Notes: a model not told the origin generated them from the letters alone. A DNA stretch of 64,000 nt from Amorphochlora amoebiformis (GCA_054601695.1 BAAHQB010000397.1:1-64000), one strand, 5' to 3'; shown: positions 1 to 13,644, numbered from the stretch's first letter. Numbers and translations: made by a program.

Positions 1-41
1 ATTTTCTCAATATATGTGTGTACATATGCGTATATATATAC

Positions 42-115
<74 letters not shown>

Positions 116-217
116 TATATATACATATGTGCTTGTGTATATATATCTTGAGTACACATGGGGTGGGGTGGGACACTGTACATACACACAAATATATATG
201 TACATATCATTATATTC

Positions 218-248
<31 letters not shown>

Positions 249-287
249 CTTCTTGCATACATAAACACATCATTAATATAAACATTT

Positions 288-415
288 CTACCCATTTGAT
301 AGCGAGTCTTGCGAAGTGTAGCCAATGGCATTTAGGCCATCTCTCCCTGCAGTCTTCTGTGTCATTAGAATCCACCTGAGGATGAATTTCTTCACCTCGG
401 CGCTGATGTCCTCGT
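288..415 (-). CDS. Possible terminal exon, unidentified
   Basis: After an acceptor GATTAG at 416-421 an open frame encodes a helical segment with [14 protein letters not shown] and ends at TAG (288-290). The upstream sequence in the same frame is closed by a stop, as expected if an intron precedes it. Composition is balanced, unlike the (TA)n on its left. No family was recognised. Confidence 0.33.
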
Positions 416-664
416 CTAATCAAAACACGGTTTCAAAAAGCGACAGATACTAGAGGCAGGTTTAGAGGTGTAGTTAGCGAATGCGTGTGTGTTGGTGGGG
501 TTGTACCGAAACCAGTAAAGTTGTACGAGTCCAATCCGACTGTGCATGATAAATAGATTTGAATATTACGCTACCAGGACTATCAGGACTAATGAATGGA
601 TGTATGTGCTTTAATAATTTTTAAATAATTAGGTATTTGTATATATATACATATATGTACATAG

Positions 665-728
<64 letters not shown>

Positions 729-804
729 ATATTCATAAATAATATTATATACACACATCTACATATATATTTAGTTTACCATGTATACATATATACATGT
801 ATAC

Positions 805-838
<34 letters not shown>

Positions 839-1000
839 AAACAAATTTAAAAGTGTGAATCAGATCTTCGTGTTTGTATGTAACAAGACACTTTCTATGT
901 ACATTACTCTTATGAATATATACTTTTTGCACTATTACCCCGACTAGTTGAGCCCTAAAAGTAACCCGAAGGCCTATCCCTAACCAGTATCAATATGTAC

Positions 1001-1106
1001 CTGCAAAGGGCATCTTGAGGTTGAAAAGCCGGAAAAATAGGCATACCATGGCGTCAAGCCCTTGGAAGGCTTTATACCCTGACCTATTGCCGCCAGGTGC
1101 TCGGAC
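1001..1106 (-). CDS. Possible internal exon, unidentified
   Basis: It is bounded by an acceptor (ATCTCAAG) and a donor (TTGCAG|GTACAT), and is open for 35 codons including PSKGLTPWYAYFSGFSTS. It may belong with the terminal exon at 288-415, but the phases do not join directly. Confidence 0.33.
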
Positions 1107-1251
1107 CTTGAGATAGTGATGAAATTATCATATGTGCTTTTTGGGTGAATTTGTCGTAACAAGGAAGATGAAGTATAACGTGAATCATTACCAATTGCGT
1201 TATCTTGCTCTTGGTACGATTTGTCTGATGGGAATCAGATATCAACTTATA

Positions 1252-1302
<51 letters not shown>

Positions 1303-1399
1303 TTATAATATATATATAATGTGTGCATATATACATACATATATATATATATATATATGTATATGTGTATATGACACCATTGTCTGGTGGAAATTACGT

Positions 1400-1430
<31 letters not shown>

Positions 1431-1459
1431 AATGTATAAAATACATATATACATATATT

Positions 1460-1508
<49 letters not shown>

Positions 1509-1679
1509 TAGCATATACGTATATATAATATATATATATATATGTATATATATACGTATACCGATGTTTATTATTTGTTTTCCTATTAATGTCAGTAGAG
1601 TCATAATGAATATGAATATATATCTGTATGATACATGCCATATCTATATTTTTACCCCTCTCTCTCTCTCTTTCTGTAC

Positions 1680-1710
<31 letters not shown>

Positions 1711-1779
1711 TTGCATATATATATATATATATATATATATGCATATATATGTATAGAATATGTATTTGCACATATATAT

Positions 1780-1875
<96 letters not shown>

Positions 1876-1923
1876 TATGTATATATTATATATGTGTGTA
1901 TATATATGTGTATATTATATGTG

Positions 1924-1962
<39 letters not shown>

Positions 1963-2091
1963 ATCATATATATATATATATATATCACATATATATATAT
2001 ATATATTATATATGCATGTATAACATTGATTTACGAAGTCGGCACCATTATAAAAGTATGAAAACATGCATAAACATCATGGCAACCAGCA

Positions 2092-2681
2092 TCAGAACAA
2101 TCGTAAGCATAATTTTACCATTCGCTCTTTGATACGACTAATAAGCTCAGCCTTCTTTTCCGTGCTTTCGATTACCTTACAGTACGCTTTCTTGACGTCG
2201 GCGCTCTTTATCTAATCGAGTACATCAACCGTTCAACGATTCATCTGGACCGATCAAACCCGTATGGGACGCGCGATTGAAGACTCAATTTGTCAGTTCG
2301 CGTTTTTAATACCTTATAATTTTCTTTTCCGAACATCGCGCGAATAGCGTAGCATGCAGCCTCAAACAAGCCATCCGCACATTTCTCCACGTGGCGGGGG
2401 AGGCCTTTCTCGCAAACGGACCCACACCATTTACAGATCGACTGACAAGTACAGTATCCATTCAGAAGCACTTCAACATGAAAGAGATCTGGAAAGCATC
2501 AGCGTACAAAATTCACCTCGTGTCTGACTCTCCTTTGTTTTTTTGCTTTTGGTGGCTGGATCTTCTCTCTCTTGCTCTCCAATGATGTCAGCCTGTAAGG
2601 GGATCTTAAGTCAATATATATATATATATATATATATGTACATATATATATATATATATACATGTATATATATGTGTATAT

Positions 2682-2733
<52 letters not shown>

Positions 2734-2747
2734 AAAATATATAACTT

Positions 2748-2778
<31 letters not shown>

Positions 2779-3413
2779 TAATAATATTATATATGCATAA
2801 TATTATATTATATATATATATATATATTTTATATATATATATGTATGTACTATATAAATATATATATATATATATAATTATATATATTATATATACATAT
2901 TTTAATAATATATATTATTTATATATATATATTCAAATTATTGTATTTATACTTCGTAAATATATATACACAAATTATATATATATATATGTATGTTCAT
3001 GTATGTATTTATACCCATACAAATGTATTACACACATACATATATAAAGCAAGTACCCATGAACCCCAACGTGAGAGATAGAGCCGACTTGTGACGGAAC
3101 GTTGACACTCGGAAGAAAAGTAAAGCCTCCAGCTTGCGCTGGCTCAACCACTGACATGGGCGAAGGCGGATGTTGATTTGCCTTAACCTTGGAATCCTGA
3201 TTCACTGTAACTTGCATGTGCGGACCTCTGGTTGGGGCCTGATGCCCTCGAGAGACGTCGAGATCGAACAGTGATGGCGACCCATGCGAGTGATTATTGT
3301 CGCAACCTATACATGTGTGATGCATTAATGGTTATGTGTCTATTTATTGTATACAAATAGAAGAAATTTTAACCTTCAACGTCCATTATGTGGTCGCTCT
3401 CATATGGATCCAT
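2092..3413 (-). CDS. Unidentified multi-exon gene with a Cys/His zinc-knuckle exon
   Basis: Candidate exons in order: 3374-3413 (ATG at 3413, [13 protein letters not shown]), 3057-3306 (Pro/Ser/Val-rich), 2517-2592 (Lys/Glu/Thr-rich), about 2271-2488 and 2092-2211 (TGA stop at 2092-2094). Junctions 1-2 and 3-4 are phase-consistent. The 2-3 join needs an alternative donor or a missing exon, and the 4-5 donor is ambiguous (near 2271 or 2262). The fourth exon carries [16 protein letters not shown] and then H and C, including a C-x2-C-x10-H-x3-C pattern typical of a zinc knuckle. The last exon is a predicted helix ending in [13 protein letters not shown] do not recognise the protein. Exons 1-2 have a second copy upstream at 5453-5759. 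Confidence 0.5.
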
Positions 3414-3511
3414 TTTGTCACTCTCATCTGCTATGTTAATATGGTGCGGTATGTAAAGCTTCTGAAATTCAATTTACATTCAACTACATATGCATCTGTA
3501 CATATAATTAT

Positions 3512-3563
<52 letters not shown>

Positions 3564-3564
3564 G

Positions 3565-3625
<61 letters not shown>

Positions 3626-3694
3626 ATATATACATGTATTAATACATATCATATCCATAATATATGGATAGATACTCTTATATGTGTGTATATG

Positions 3695-3725
<31 letters not shown>

Positions 3726-4004
3726 TCTCGCATATACTTATTATTGCATATGTACTCACATATGATCACCAACCTTTTGACCGAAGAATGAGGGGCAGCG
3801 ATGGCGTTTGTCCCCCCGTTGACACGATTCGTTGTGTTGGGCACGTGTGCGCTCACGATTGGGATTCCACTTACCCAATAGTCAAAGGGTACGACGATAC
3901 ATCCTGTGTTAGTCGGTGCCAACCAGGACGTGTCTATGTATATGTATATATATATGTATATACATATATATATATATTACATATATATATATATATATAT
4001 ATCA

Positions 4005-4054
<50 letters not shown>

Positions 4055-4064
4055 CAATATATGC

Positions 4065-4122
<58 letters not shown>

Positions 4123-4204
4123 ATATATATGTAAATTAAACAAATATATATAGAGAGAGAGAGAAAGAGGGAAATCTATGTAATTATATATAAATATTGA
4201 ACAA

Positions 4205-4284
<80 letters not shown>

Positions 4285-4425
4285 AGGACATAAACATGAT
4301 TGTAAATATGACTTTGATTCGTTGCGTTGGACATATTGGGGTTTACGTGCGGGACGTTGGTGCGGTTGGAATGCGTGATTGGGATTGCATGTCGTTCATA
4401 CACGTTCTGGAGGGGGCTAAATATT

Positions 4426-4460
<35 letters not shown>

Positions 4461-4699
4461 GTATTTATAATATATAATATATATATCTTATAAATACATA
4501 TTATGTATATATATATATATTGAATATATAAATATATACACATATATATATAATATATATATATATATATAAACAACATATATATATATATATAAATATT
4601 TATTATTACTCGATGTTTTACCTAAACAAATATATTTTGACATGTATAATAAATATATATATATGTATAAATATATATATATATATATATAATATAAAT

Positions 4700-4773
<74 letters not shown>

Positions 4774-4810
4774 GTTATGTATAATATATGAAAAAGTTAA
4801 ATATAAATGT

Positions 4811-4940
<130 letters not shown>

Positions 4941-5026
4941 CATATATATATACATACATATTGCATGTGTATACATGTAGATATGATTAAATTGTGCGAA
5001 TTACATATACATATATTTATTATATG

Positions 5027-5067
<41 letters not shown>

Positions 5068-5158
5068 TATATAAAATATATATAAATATAATATATGCAC
5101 AGTAGGTATGCATGTTTACATATTTATGTATATCAGATATGTTATTCTTAATGTACAC

Positions 5159-5227
<69 letters not shown>

Positions 5228-5228
5228 G

Positions 5229-5266
<38 letters not shown>

Positions 5267-5267
5267 A

Positions 5268-5312
<45 letters not shown>

Positions 5313-5333
5313 ATGTACAATATATATATATAC

Positions 5334-5371
<38 letters not shown>

Positions 5372-5452
5372 ATATATACATACATATATAATATATATTA
5401 TAGAATATACACATACAAATGTATTACACACACATATATATAAAGCAAGTAC

Positions 5453-5759
5453 CCATGAACCCCAATGTGAGAGATAAAGCCGACTTGTGACGGAACGTTG
5501 ACACTCGGAAGAAAAGTACAGCTTCCAGGCTCAACCACTGACATGGGCGAAGGCGGATGTTGATTTGCCTCAACCTTGGAATCCTGATGCCCTCGAGGGA
5601 CGTCGAGAGTGAACAGCGATGGCAACCCATGCATGTGGTTTTGGTCACAACCTATACAGCATTAATGGTTATGTGTCCATGTAGTGTACATAAATAGAAG
5701 AAGTTTTGACCTTCAACGTCCATTATGTGGTCGGGGATGTGAATGCGATTGAGACTCAT
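5453..5759 (-). CDS. Duplicate copy of the first two exons of the 2.1-3.4 kb gene
   Basis: Exon A' is 5711-5759 (ATG at 5759, MSLNRIHIPDHIMDVE) and exon B' is 5453-5651; the phase at the junction matches, as in the other copy. B' lacks 42 and 9 bases relative to the copy at 3057-3306, both multiples of three, so the frame is kept. The splice donor CATGG|GTAC and the acceptor TATAG|GTTG are intact in both copies. In transcript direction this copy is upstream, so it could be an alternative promoter and first-exon pair. The homology includes the intron between the exons and runs a little into the flanking (TA)n. Function unknown. Confidence 0.5.
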
Positions 5760-5849
5760 GCTTGGTACTCCACTGGCTGCCGGAAAATTACATGAGGGCA
5801 AGGACCGGAGCATGATCACCGTCCAAGTAGGATATAGGTTGCACACGTG

Positions 5850-6539
5850 TTCACCAATATGACTTCACGGACTGTGAAGTCCCATGTGTTCGTTCAAACG
5901 ACCAGAACGTGTGCAACATCGGTCGTGAGATTTGTTAAAAAAACTTCGGAAGTCTGCAAAAAGAGAAAATACTGCAGAAAAGGGCACAAAACTTTTTGGT
6001 TTCGCTTCATGTAGAATAAACAGAGTTACCTAACGAATAGGATGGGATGCGGATGTAGCTAGAAGTTGTTTCGGCGCTGAGTGAGGGGCGTGGTGACGCC
6101 GTGTTAATCGAGTTATGCGCTTCTTTTCTGATTGCAACAAATAATTTAAATGTCGCTGTTTCGATTATATAAGGCGAAATTGCTTAAATTATCGCAAATT
6201 ATCGGCTGCCGTGTCAGTACCCCCTCGCGGCGCCCAACGAAGTAAGCATTGGCTGTAGACTGTAGAGGTCAAAAGATCTAACCCGGGATTTTCAATAAGT
6301 CCCCATTTAACCCCGGGATTAAGATCTGCCCACAATTAACGTTGTACCGGAATTCCCGGGGATTTCGACTACAATCACCTATTGAAAATGTCCAAAGCTA
6401 CTATCGAAGAATCACCCAAATGGAGCCGACGTTTGAGACACGTGTGATCCTGGTGGATTTTGTCAACTGTCGACATGGCTGGTGCCGGAGGACATATGAA
6501 TCGAATGGTAAACAGCAGTATGATTATAGTAGATAAGAT
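5850..6539. other. Repeat-free region without an assignable gene
   Basis: Balanced composition, with a GACTTCAC/GTGAAGTC inverted repeat at 5851-5871 and two ACCCCGGGATT/ACCCGGGATT phrases near 6280 and 6313. A 64-codon plus-strand frame (6342-6536) is open but has no splice or family support. It may be a divergent promoter region for the minus-strand exons at 5759. Confidence 0.35.
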
Positions 6540-6675
6540 ATATCCGTCCGGCTAGAGCATTCTAATGGTCTAGATTCTAGAAATTATCTAAGTTTATACA
6601 TCAATTCTAATCATGACATGTCCGGATATATCTGGTATATGTATATAGATATACTTTACTATTGTATTATTTTGT

Positions 6676-6714
<39 letters not shown>

Positions 6715-6972
6715 ATAATATATATATATATATGTTGTACATATTTATATATAGATTTTGCATATCATAGTCTAGAACGTACATCATGAATTAATTAATT
6801 GTATCCAATATCCGAGTTTATACAAGATATTGTACAATACATTGTACATGTATGTCGAGATGTCATGGTCTAGTACTACTACTATGATATAATTGATGTA
6901 TCATATATATATATATATATGTATATATTCTAGATATATACTATAATACTAGTACTATGATATCATTGATGT

Positions 6973-7059
<87 letters not shown>

Positions 7060-7097
7060 ACTTGTACTATGATATCATTGATGTATCATATATGTAC

Positions 7098-7141
<44 letters not shown>

Positions 7142-7960
7142 ATATATATACTAGTACTATGGACCAGGCTATGGTATCATAATACTACTACTATCATTGA
7201 TGTATCATACATATGTCACTCTAGTACTTATATTAGCTTAGACATAATGTATCCGAGTATACACTAGATACAAACTAATAAACCATAACTCTAGAACTAG
7301 CCCCAAGTTGCCCCCAACCGTTATCCCTAACCTAATCCTAACCCCTATCCTAGTATCCTCTAGATCCTTTTATATGTATATGAAATAGGTATACTAGATA
7401 TACCCAGTATACGTCAAGCATTATCGAAACCTAACTAGCTCTAACCCTAACAATTATCTAGATTATCTATATATAGTAGATACTGTAGGCTGCTTAGTGG
7501 TCACTGAGTTGAAGTTTGCTACTACTATAGAACTAGAGAAGCCCAGTTCGATGATCAAGATCTAGAAGATATTGGAAAGTGCCTCAAATGTGACAAGACG
7601 GTCAGTCACAAGATTGAGTATCTAGAAATATCTAGAATATGCATGATTTATCCAGTGTATGTGAATACATATATCTCAAGATCTACTAGATCTAGAGTAT
7701 ATCTAGAGTACTAATTTCTAATTAAATTTATCCCGAAGTAATATTTATTTTTAATATGAATGATCTATGTGATATCCTAGGAATCAGGCTAGGATGACGC
7801 GTTAGACTGGTCCGTAAATCTCCAAAATTTCCCCGAAAAAAAAAGCGCGGCACTCTGAGACGTGACTGCGCAAGTTTGTCACGGTAAGTATTCAAGTGTG
7901 TCTTAATTCGCCGTCACCTTTAGATCCTGATCATGATTTACTATGTATATATATAGCTAG
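6540..7960. other. CTAG-rich region with (TA)n insertions
   Basis: Same vocabulary as the two convergent spacers (TCTAGA, ACTAGA, CTAGTACTA). The phrase GTACTATGATATCATTGATG-like recurs near 6890, 6953, 7065 and 7187. It ends near 7885 with a donor-like ACG|GTAAGT. No exon was identified with confidence. Confidence 0.55.
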
Positions 7961-7994
7961 ATCAGTACATGTGTTGTACTATCTAGACTATAGT

Positions 7995-8037
<43 letters not shown>

Positions 8038-8062
8038 AGTATATATATATATATATATATAT

Positions 8063-8094
<32 letters not shown>

Positions 8095-8106
8095 CTTATA
8101 CACACA

Positions 8107-8188
<82 letters not shown>

Positions 8189-8259
8189 GGAACCAAGAAC
8201 CCTGACCCCTATCTACCGCGGCTATATACATGTGTAATATGTACATATGTGCGTATATA

Positions 8260-8292
<33 letters not shown>

Positions 8293-8299
8293 TTAAATG

Positions 8300-8340
<41 letters not shown>

Positions 8341-8409
8341 TATTTACAAATATATATATATGTATATATATAATTGTACCAAATAATATATAGATTTACA
8401 TACACATAA

Positions 8410-8464
<55 letters not shown>

Positions 8465-8832
8465 TTACATATATATATATATATATATATTACATATATA
8501 TATACATATATATATATATATATGTATATATATGTATATATAATATACATTATATACCTAGGAAGTCGCAAACACATACTGAAGCAGAACAGGGTCTATA
8601 ACGCCTATATATATATATATATAACAAGTATAATATATATATATATATATGTATAATATATATAGAAAATTATATATATGTATATATGATGCGTACATAT
8701 ATTATATATATATATATATATATCTGTATATAAATATATATATATATATAATATGTATATACATGTATATATATATATATGTATATGAAAATGTGTATAA
8801 AAAGATATATTATATATTATATATATATATAT

Positions 8833-8886
<54 letters not shown>

Positions 8887-8952
8887 GTACATCTAAATGT
8901 AAATATAATATATTTAATATATTTATGATGTTAAAAAACAATATTTAATGTT

Positions 8953-8989
<37 letters not shown>

Positions 8990-9076
8990 GTATATATATA
9001 CATATGTATATATTTATATTAGATGTTGATATGCCTATCCATTTATATATATATATACATATACATATGTGTATAC

Positions 9077-9114
<38 letters not shown>

Positions 9115-9156
9115 CACATATACACATATATTATATATTATATATACATATACATG

Positions 9157-9200
<44 letters not shown>

Positions 9201-9272
9201 ACATATATAATATATATACACATATACATATACATATATATATATATATAAAATATATATTACGTATAATAC

Positions 9273-9312
9273 CTCTCTCATCATACACGTAGTAGCCGAA
9301 ATCGGTCCCGAC
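9273..9312 (-). CDS. Small internal exon, unidentified
   Basis: The acceptor is ACATTTAG and the donor GAGAG|GTATTA. It encodes [12 protein letters not shown]. It lies at the low-coordinate end of the TTAGGG block and probably belongs to the same minus-strand gene as the 10.8 and 11.2 kb exons. A further small candidate at 10063-10098 (acceptor AAACAG, donor CTTG|GTAACC) is weaker. Confidence 0.4.
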
Positions 9313-9326
9313 CTAAATGTAGAGTT

Positions 9327-10062
9327 ATGGTTAGGGTTAGGGTTACGGTTAGGGTTAGGGTTAGGGTTAGGGTTAGGGTTAGGGTTAGGGTTAGGGTTAG
9401 GGTTAGGGTTAGGGTTAGGACTAGGGTTAGGGTTAGGGTTAGGTTTAGGGTTAGGGGGGTTAGGAATAGGGTGAGGGTAAGGGGTGTTAGTGTTAAGAAT
9501 AGAGCCAGAACTGCGTTTACGGTCAGATGTGGTTAGGGTTAGGGTTAGGGTTAGGGTTTAGGGTTACGGTTATGGTTAGGGTTAGGGTTAGGAATAGGGT
9601 TAGGGTTAGGGTTAGGGTTAGGGTTAGGGCTAGGGTTATCGTCAGGGGTACGACGTGTTCGTGTTAGGAATAGAGTCAGGGGTGTGTTAAGGGTTAAAAG
9701 ATGGTTAGGGTTATGGTTAGGATTAGGGTTAGGGATAGAGTTAGGGTTATGGTTACGGTTAGAGATGGTTAGGGTTAGGGTTAGGTTTAGGGTTAAGGTT
9801 AGTTAGGGTTGGGTTAAGGTTAGGTTACGGTTAGGATTAGGGTTAGGGTTAGGGTTAGGGTAGGGTTAGGGTTAGGGTTAGGGGTAGGGTTAGGGTTAGG
9901 GTTAGGGTTAGGGTTAGGGTTAGGGTTAGGGTTAGGGTTAGGATTAGGCTTGGGGGAAGGGTTAGGGTTCGAGTGGGGGAAGGGTTAGGGTTCGAGTTGG
10001 GTTAGGGTTAGGGTTGGGGTTAGGGCTAGGGTTAGGGCTTGGGTTGGAAGGGTTAGGGTTAC
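9327..10062 (+). repeat. TTAGGG array, degenerate
   Basis: A perfect core (9347-9418) is followed by variant hexamers (TTACGG, TTATGG, AATAGGG) and short unique interruptions. It lies between exon candidates on the minus strand, so in gene sense it reads CCCTAA. Confidence 0.9.
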
Positions 10063-10117
10063 CAAGCAGTATTTCGAGTGTCCTTTTGCCCTCTGGCGCT
10101 GTTTATAGTATAGTGAG

Positions 10118-10154
<37 letters not shown>

Positions 10155-10224
10155 TACGTGTATGCCCATGAGTTTACATATTAAATAATTATGTATACAT
10201 ACTCACATACCACACACACACACA

Positions 10225-10261
<37 letters not shown>

Positions 10262-10299
10262 TATTATATAACCAACTATTGCCCTAGACCAGACTTCGC

Positions 10300-11183
10300 T
10301 TGAAGTTAGGGTTAGAGCTAGGGTTAGGGTTAGAATTAGACTTAAGGTTACGGTTAGGATTAGGATCAACCCGTGCGATATACATCGCTTTCAAAAGGGG
10401 TGGTTAAGGTTACAGGATTAGGGTTAGGGTTAGGGTTAGGGCTAGGGTTAGGGTTAGAATTACAGTGACTTCAGGTTAGATCTAAACCAATTTTGGTTCG
10501 AGTTATCTCTCGCTTTAAGATGGAGAGATTGGAGTTAGGGTTAGAGTTAGGGTTAGGGTTAGGGCTAGGGTTAGGGTTAGGATTAGAGTGAAATCGGGCT
10601 GTTAACCACTTTGCCCGTGAATCTCTTCGCTTTTAGACGGAGTGGTTAAGAGTTAGGGTTAGGGTTAGGGCTAGGGTTCGGATTATTAGGATTACAGTGA
10701 TTTCAGGCTGAATTTAATCACTTATCTCTCGGGTTCGGGTTAGGGTTAGGGTTAGGGTTAGGGTTAGCGTTAGGGTTAGGATTACCGTTAGGGTTAGGGT
10801 TAGCGTTAGGGTTAGGGTCAGGGTTAGGGTTAGGGTTACAGTGATTTCAGGCTGCTTGATATCCTTGATCGGATACGAGGTCGAATTATGAATCGTAAAT
10901 AAAGACTAGGGTTAGGATTAGGGTTAGGGTTAGGGTTAGGATTAGGGTGAGGGTTAGGGTTAGGGTTAGAGTTAGGGTTAGCGTTAGAGTTAGAGTTGGG
11001 GTTAGGATTTGTCCAGGGTTAGGGTTAGGATTAGGGCTCTTGCCACGGAAACGTGAATGTTGGGGTTGGTTTGGGTTAGGTAGAATTGGGTTAGGGGTTC
11101 GAGCAGGGTAGGGTTAGAGACTGGGGTGAGGTTGTTTGGGTTAGGGTTAGGGTTAGGGTTAGGGTTAGGGTTAGGGTTAGGGT
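10300..11183 (+). repeat. TTAGGG array interspersed with exon-like islands
   Basis: Runs of 3-8 repeats alternate with 40-80 base islands. Several islands carry the shared edge ACAGTGATTTCAGGCT, which is the 3' edge of the exon at 10840-10905. Others share AGAGATT/CTTTAAGATGG-type sequence near 10500 and 10620. Confidence 0.85.
10840..10905 (-). CDS. Internal exon flanked by telomere-type introns, unidentified
   Basis: The acceptor CCCTAG and the donor ACT|GTAACCC are both made from telomere-like sequence. It holds 22 codons reading FTIHNSTSYPIKDIKQ, in phase 0 at both ends. Copies of its 3' edge (GCCTGAAATCACT plus donor) recur downstream in transcript direction near 10463-10480 and 10686-10705. 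Confidence 0.48.
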
Positions 11184-11190
11184 AACTGAC

Positions 11191-11254
11191 TCCATAGGAG
11201 AGTCTGACGGATTTCCCGCCTTTTTCTAGTTCGATTTTCGTGAGATGCCGCTTT
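11191..11254 (-). CDS. Internal exon, beta-strand-rich, unidentified
   Basis: The acceptor is TGCACAG and the donor GGA|GTCAGT. It encodes HLTKIELEKGGKSVRLSYG and ends in phase 0, matching the phase 0 start of the next exon at 10905. The two were read as parts of one minus-strand gene whose introns are TTAGGG repeats. The (TA)n and the LINE tail lie immediately upstream. Confidence 0.45.
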
Positions 11255-11309
11255 CTGTGCATAGATATATGTATGTATACATATGATATATATATGTATA
11301 TATATATAT

Positions 11310-11801
11310 ATGTATGTACGTCTGCCTAACGAACGCCTACCCAAGATATTAATGTGTGGCGCTATTCTTGAAGGCAAGCGAAAACTGGGCAAACCAATGT
11401 TGCGCTGGAAGGACGTTATCAAACGCGATCTAAACATTCTTGGGCATGACACTAAGTCATGGTGGCCTGCTGCGGCCCCTGAAATGAAAACGTCTTGGAG
11501 ATCTTCGATATTCAAGAAAGTCTCTCAATGGGAAGTGGAACGCAAGGAACAACAAGAATCCAAAAGGCGTGAACGCAAGAAAAAACAAGCTGAGAGAGAA
11601 GCTAAAGAGACAAAAGAAGGCAAAATCGGTCAATTCTCTTGCCCGGTTTGCCATACAAGATTCGTGCAGAAAAGTAGTATGTATCGTCATCTCTACCAAC
11701 GTCACCCACAACACAAGCCTTCTACTACATGTGATGTCTGTAATCGAGTCTTTAAGAGTCTTAGCGGTCTTAAACGTCACAAATGTCGCCCACCGAATTA
11801 A
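11310..11801 (+). mobile_element. 5'-truncated non-LTR retrotransposon (LINE) ORF tail with two zinc fingers
   Basis: An uninterrupted frame of 163 codons ends at TAA (11799-11801) and enters directly from (TA)n, so no true start exists. Near its beginning it reads ERLPKILMCGAILEGKRKLG followed by RWKDVIKRDL. This is the conserved segment after the reverse transcriptase of a widespread LINE family, there typically RLPKQxxYGELxxGKR then RxKDxxKRDLK. A Lys/Glu/Arg-rich linker leads to a C2H2 finger (C-x2-C-x12-H-x4-H, from CPVC) and a second, variant finger (CDVC, x12, then HKC). C-terminal fingers are also usual in that family. The sequence just after the stop ends in TCATCATCATG, a simple-repeat tail of the sort LINEs carry. 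The endonuclease and RT domains are absent, so this is a dead 5'-truncated insertion or a captured fragment. Confidence 0.68.
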
Positions 11802-11984
11802 TCAACCGAGCAAACAAGCACTACACTTCTAAAGAGAAAGATTTGCTTCATCATCATGTATGTATGTATGTGTATATATATACATATATGTAAATGTATA
11901 TCTTTATATAAATATATATATGTACATATATTTTTATATATATATATATATATATATAATATGTGTACATTACATATATCTATC

Positions 11985-12105
11985 GGTGTTTCTGTCAAAT
12001 AAGTTGTCAGGAGAGTAGGTGATGGAAAAAGCGTATGAAACATACATATATCCGTGTTTCTGGCAAGTATATTGTCAGGAGAGTGGGTAATGCTATCCAT
12101 AGGCC
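11985..12105 (-). CDS. Possible exon and its diverged copy, unidentified
   Basis: The minus strand reads [16 protein letters not shown] near 12050-12100 and [16 protein letters not shown] near 11985-12035. The two copies are about 65-75 bases apart, and most differences keep the frame. No clear donor was found. Confidence 0.3.
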
Positions 12106-12239
12106 GTAGGAAGAGGCCAACTACACAATTTAGCGGACATATATACTCTATGTATATGTAGATATATATATATATATATATATCTTATATATATATATAC
12201 ATACATGTGTGTGTGTATAAAGTATGTGCAAATGTATGT

Positions 12240-12291
<52 letters not shown>

Positions 12292-12350
12292 AATATATAT
12301 ATATATATATATATAATAAATGATATATTGTTACATATATATATATATTG

Positions 12351-12390
<40 letters not shown>

Positions 12391-12408
12391 TGTATATGTG
12401 TATAATAA

Positions 12409-12448
<40 letters not shown>

Positions 12449-12620
12449 CATATATATATGTATATTTATATATCTATGTTATTCCGTAGTGAATAATATG
12501 TATTTAAATGTAATACATCTAAAGAGAAGAAATGTAATAAATGCATATATGTATATATATATATATACACATATATATATTTATATATTCATATTTATAT
12601 ATATACAGATATTATATATG

Positions 12621-12659
<39 letters not shown>

Positions 12660-12738
12660 ACAACTAAATATGCATATAAATATATGTATATGTATATGCA
12701 TATAAATATATGTATATGCATATGCATAACATATACTA

Positions 12739-12776
<38 letters not shown>

Positions 12777-12815
12777 GCATATATATATATATATACATAT
12801 ATATTATATGCATAC

Positions 12816-12852
<37 letters not shown>

Positions 12853-12956
12853 TGTGCGAATATACAAAGCAGTAATGCATATACACATACATATACACAT
12901 TCTGTCTGTCGTATGCGTCATTTGCCTGCGGACTTTGAAGTATATGTAAATAGTTG

Positions 12957-13006
<50 letters not shown>

Positions 13007-13310
13007 CACAACTATTATGACGGACAAAAATGCATATGTATGTGTATATGCATTACATGCAAATGACGCATATGAGAGACAAAAATGCATATGTATGTGT
13101 AAATGCATTACTGACAGAAAAAATGCATACACATGTGTATATATACACATATATATACAATATATATACATATATGTATATATAGATGTATATATAGATG
13201 TATATATAGATCTATATATTTACATATACATATATATATATATATACACATATATATATATATATATAACACAAGTATTTACATATTACTGCAACGCCCG
13301 CATGCAGATG

Positions 13311-13431
13311 ACGCATATGAAAGGAAAAATGAACAAATATGTGTATATTACTGCAGAGTCCGCATGCAAATGACGCATATGACAGAAAAAAGGCCAAGTG
13401 CCCCGGTTGTTGCCTCTAGCCCCCCTCCCTA
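13311..13431 (+). CDS. Possible terminal exon with repeated 5' edge, unidentified
   Basis: After an acceptor TACTGCAG (ends about 13355) one frame reads [20 protein letters not shown] then stop; another reads through to TAG near 13430 ending in [12 protein letters not shown]. Copies of the first part (HANDAYER or HADDAYER) occur upstream near 13055 and 13300, and an inverted copy lies near 12915. The shared frame among copies supports the first reading. Confidence 0.32.
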
Positions 13432-13550
13432 GGGTTAGGGTTAGGGTTAGGGTTAGGGTTAGGGTTAGGGTTAAGGTTAGGGTTAGGGTTAGGGTTAGGG
13501 TTAGGGTTAGGGTTGAGGTTAGGGTTAGGGTTAGGGTTAGGGTTAGGTTA
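13431..13550 (+). repeat. TTAGGG array
   Basis: About twenty nearly perfect repeats with two variants, directly after the possible terminal exon. Confidence 0.9.
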
Positions 13551-13583
13551 AGGATTGGGGATATGATTGGTTTTCAGGTGGAC

Positions 13584-13644
<61 letters not shown>

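Noticed and set aside
9327-9536. Arg-Val repeat frame
   Set aside because: It is the direct translation of TTAGGG; similar Leu-Thr and Asn-Pro frames arise from the other strand and other registers.
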